From Hahella sp. (GTDB taxonomy: Bacteria > Pseudomonadota > Gammaproteobacteria > Pseudomonadales > Oleiphilaceae), in the NCBI GenBank assembly GCA_028280065.1, contig JANQMN010000130.1, positions 1 to 63,751 on the forward strand: DNA of 63,751 nt. Reading direction: 5' to 3'. The notes below the pieces were generated by a model. It searched no databases, was not told the DNA's origin, and saw nothing but the letters and a program-made list of their open reading frames with translations. The translations under genes were made by a program, and so were the position numbers. Below, one piece after another: positions 62,251-63,751 of this stretch (position 1 is the first letter of the stretch; every line of letters begins with the position of its first letter).

Positions 62251-63751
62251 ATGTTGCAGGCGGTATCAAAGCCTTATTTACTTATCGCGGCTTCATTGTT
62301 TTCTTCTGCTATTAACGCGGAGGAGAAACAATGTAGAGTATTGATTGATCCAAGCCAGGTCGATTTAGATCGGCTTGAACCTCCGGCGGACTTTGCTACT
62401 TCGGAGGCAACCAAGGTGGGTAAAATCGACATCTTCCGCCAGGAGATCTATCCGCCAACGGACACCGAACTCGCTTGGTACGAAAGCGGTCTGAACTACC
62501 TGAATCCATTAACGAAAATCGACGCCATACGCGCCCAGTTGGTTATTGCGGAAGGTGATCGCTTTGACCAAAAACTGATGGAAATCTCGGAACGCCAACT
62601 GCGTGAGCAACCCTTTTTATATAATGCCAGGGTGTTTCCCTATCGGGTGTGTGAGGACACCGTTGATCTTGCTGTGGTCACCCGTGACTTGTGGACCTTC
62701 CTGCCGGCACTCAGTATCACGCGTTCAGGCGGACAAAACAAAACCTTCATCGGGTTTAGCGATGTAAACTTTGCCGGTTCCGGTAAAACCCTGTTTGTTA
62801 ACCGCCAGGACGATAATGAGCGGACCCGGTACCTATTCGGTTACTCCGATCCGGCTGTCTGGGATTCTGCCTGGCAGGCAGACGGACGATTTGCCGTGAC
62901 TACCGATGGAGAGCTGCAGCGGGTGCGGGTGAAAAGGCCGTTTTCGGACGCTGAAGAGCGCAATGCCTACTCCTGGCTCGCGCATCACGAAATCGTTGAA
63001 ACTCCCCTATATTTTCGCGGTGATGAAGTGAACGAGTTCAGGCACCAACAGCTTGCTACCGAACTGTCTTTTGGAACCAATATCCACCGACCGCTAATTA
63101 CACTGCCAAGCACAACGGAAATCCATCTTCTCGCCGGTTATCGCTTTGAAGAACATCAGTTTCGAGAGTCGGATGAAACGCAAGGTGCAATCCCCGATGA
63201 CCGCCTTCAGAGTTACCCCTGGCTGGCCATGGAGCTGGACGGCCGCCGCTATATGCAGGCATTTAATATCAATCAGAATCAGCAAGTGGAAGATGTTGCA
63301 TTAGGCTGGTACCAGCGTTTTCAAGTCGGCTACTCCAGCCAGGTTCTCGGCGCTACCGGGGAGCAGATCATCCTGTCCGGATTTTCGGAATACCGGAAAG
63401 CCGATGAACGCACATTATATAGCTTCAAGCTACGCGGCGAATCCGCCTGGGACCCCGAACAAGATCAAAGTGAAAATACGCAGCTAAGTTTTTTAGGCAA
63501 TGGCTGGTGGTTCGATAGCGGCCGGGAAAAGAGCTGGCATGGAAAATTCGAGTTAACCTATACCCGAAGCTTTACCCTGGACAACCAACTGGTTTTGGGC
63601 GGTTCCACCGGATTACGGGGTTATCCCGCAGATTATCAGGTGGGAGACCGGCGAGTGATATTGTCGTTGGAAAGACGCTATTTTTGGCCCTGGTATCCGC
63701 TCAGAACCTTTCGTGTCGGCGGGGTAGCCTTTATCGATTCCGGCCGCGCCT
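62251..63751 (+). CDS. Omp85/BamA-TamA family outer membrane protein, C-terminus cut by window edge
   Basis: The frame is open from ATG 62251 to the window end (500 codons); TTTAGG lies just upstream as a ribosome site. A signal peptide (MLQAVSKPYLLIAASLFSSA, cleavage near INAEE) is followed by POTRA-like segments (VGKIDIFRQEIYP, FDQKLMEISERQLREQPFLYNARVF) and then beta-strands with the family's LGGSTGLRGYP motif near residue 450, the conserved RGxxY-type loop of Omp85 barrels. Mature Cys residues occur in CRVLIDP and VCEDTVDL. The role (protein insertion or secretion) and the true C-terminus are unknown. Confidence 0.85.
   Translation, partial: MLQAVSKPYLLIAASLFSSAINAEEKQCRVLIDPSQVDLDRLEPPADFATSEATKVGKIDIFRQEIYPPTDTELAWYESGLNYLNPLTKIDAIRAQLVIAEGDRFDQKLMEISERQLREQPFLYNARVFPYRVCEDTVDLAVVTRDLWTFLPALSITRSGGQNKTFIGFSDVNFAGSGKTLFVNRQDDNERTRYLFGYSDPAVWDSAWQADGRFAVTTDGELQRVRVKRPFSDAEERNAYSWLAHHEIVETPLYFRGDEVNEFRHQQLATELSFGTNIHRPLITLPSTTEIHLLAGYRFEEHQFRESDETQGAIPDDRLQSYPWLAMELDGRRYMQAFNINQNQQVEDVALGWYQRFQVGYSSQVLGATGEQIILSGFSEYRKADERTLYSFKLRGESAWDPEQDQSENTQLSFLGNGWWFDSGREKSWHGKFELTYTRSFTLDNQLVLGGSTGLRGYPADYQVGDRRVILSLERRYFWPWYPLRTFRVGGVAFIDSGRA

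Noticed and set aside
62037-62315. 92-residue plus-strand frame before the Omp85-like gene
   Set aside because: It overlaps the well-supported signal peptide of the Omp85-like protein in another frame and has no recognisable features.

Overview
The window looks like chromosome of a free-living, probably marine or halophilic gammaproteobacterium. The reasons are gammaproteobacterial housekeeping genes (rapA, a qmcA/nfeD-type pair, a mepK-like endopeptidase), a ProU-type glycine betaine importer, a LolA/MMPL aryl polyene locus, a lone T6SS-type Hcp, and a two-component pair resembling the one dedicated to proteobacterial sortase systems. No rRNA, tRNA, CRISPR array or intact insertion sequence was found. 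Both ends cut genes: a quinone oxidoreductase at the left edge and an Omp85/BamA-like outer membrane protein at the right edge.

Layout. 1-6350: oxidoreductase (-), RapA (+), a Tat/lipoprotein-like M48 protease with TPRs (+), and a membrane fatty acid desaturase (-). 6400-8200: a visibly A+T-richer stretch with a second type I methionine aminopeptidase, a remnant that may belong to DUF6559, and an antitoxin without its toxin. 8375-13959: a diguanylate cyclase response regulator behind a giant triple-sensor hybrid histidine kinase (-). 14286-17568: glycogen debranching enzyme GlgX followed by a CofD-related protein. 17571-20309: the sortase-type histidine kinase and response regulator (-), then an unlisted small membrane ORF and an orphan hcp. 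21683-24617: membrane protein, NfeD, SPFH protein, DUF1499 protein and an OhrR-type regulator with overlapping divergent promoters and repeated operators. 24714-31791: small membrane protein, CoA-binding protein, Na+/H+ antiporter, HD-GYP protein, TraB/GumN protein and a LysR regulator. 31834-37638: a complete Dpp/Opp-type peptide ABC importer (-). 37965-40146: small unknown protein, MepK-like endopeptidase and a DUF2846 lipoprotein.

40336-57652 is the highlight: one long + strand operon of 20 tightly packed, often overlapping genes for an aryl polyene (APE/flexirubin/xanthomonadin-like) pigment. It holds two ketosynthases, a chain-length-factor-like protein, two ACPs, a ketoreductase, two hotdog dehydratases, an aryl/acyl AMP ligase, an aromatic amino acid ammonia-lyase, a thioesterase, two acyltransferases, a glycosyltransferase, a LolA-like carrier, an MMPL exporter, a DUF3261 protein, a flavoprotein carrying the halogenase WxWxIP motif, and an OmpV-like outer membrane protein as last gene. 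A 20-bp perfect palindrome lies just before the first gene. The inferred logic is: make an aryl starter, extend and dehydrate it on ACP, possibly halogenate it, transfer it to a glycolipid-like anchor, and export it to the outer membrane.

58141-61958: a MarR regulator (EctR-like) followed by proV, proW and proX (all -), an osmoprotection locus with a strong hairpin between proX and proW. 62251 to the end: the N-terminal part of an Omp85-family protein (+).
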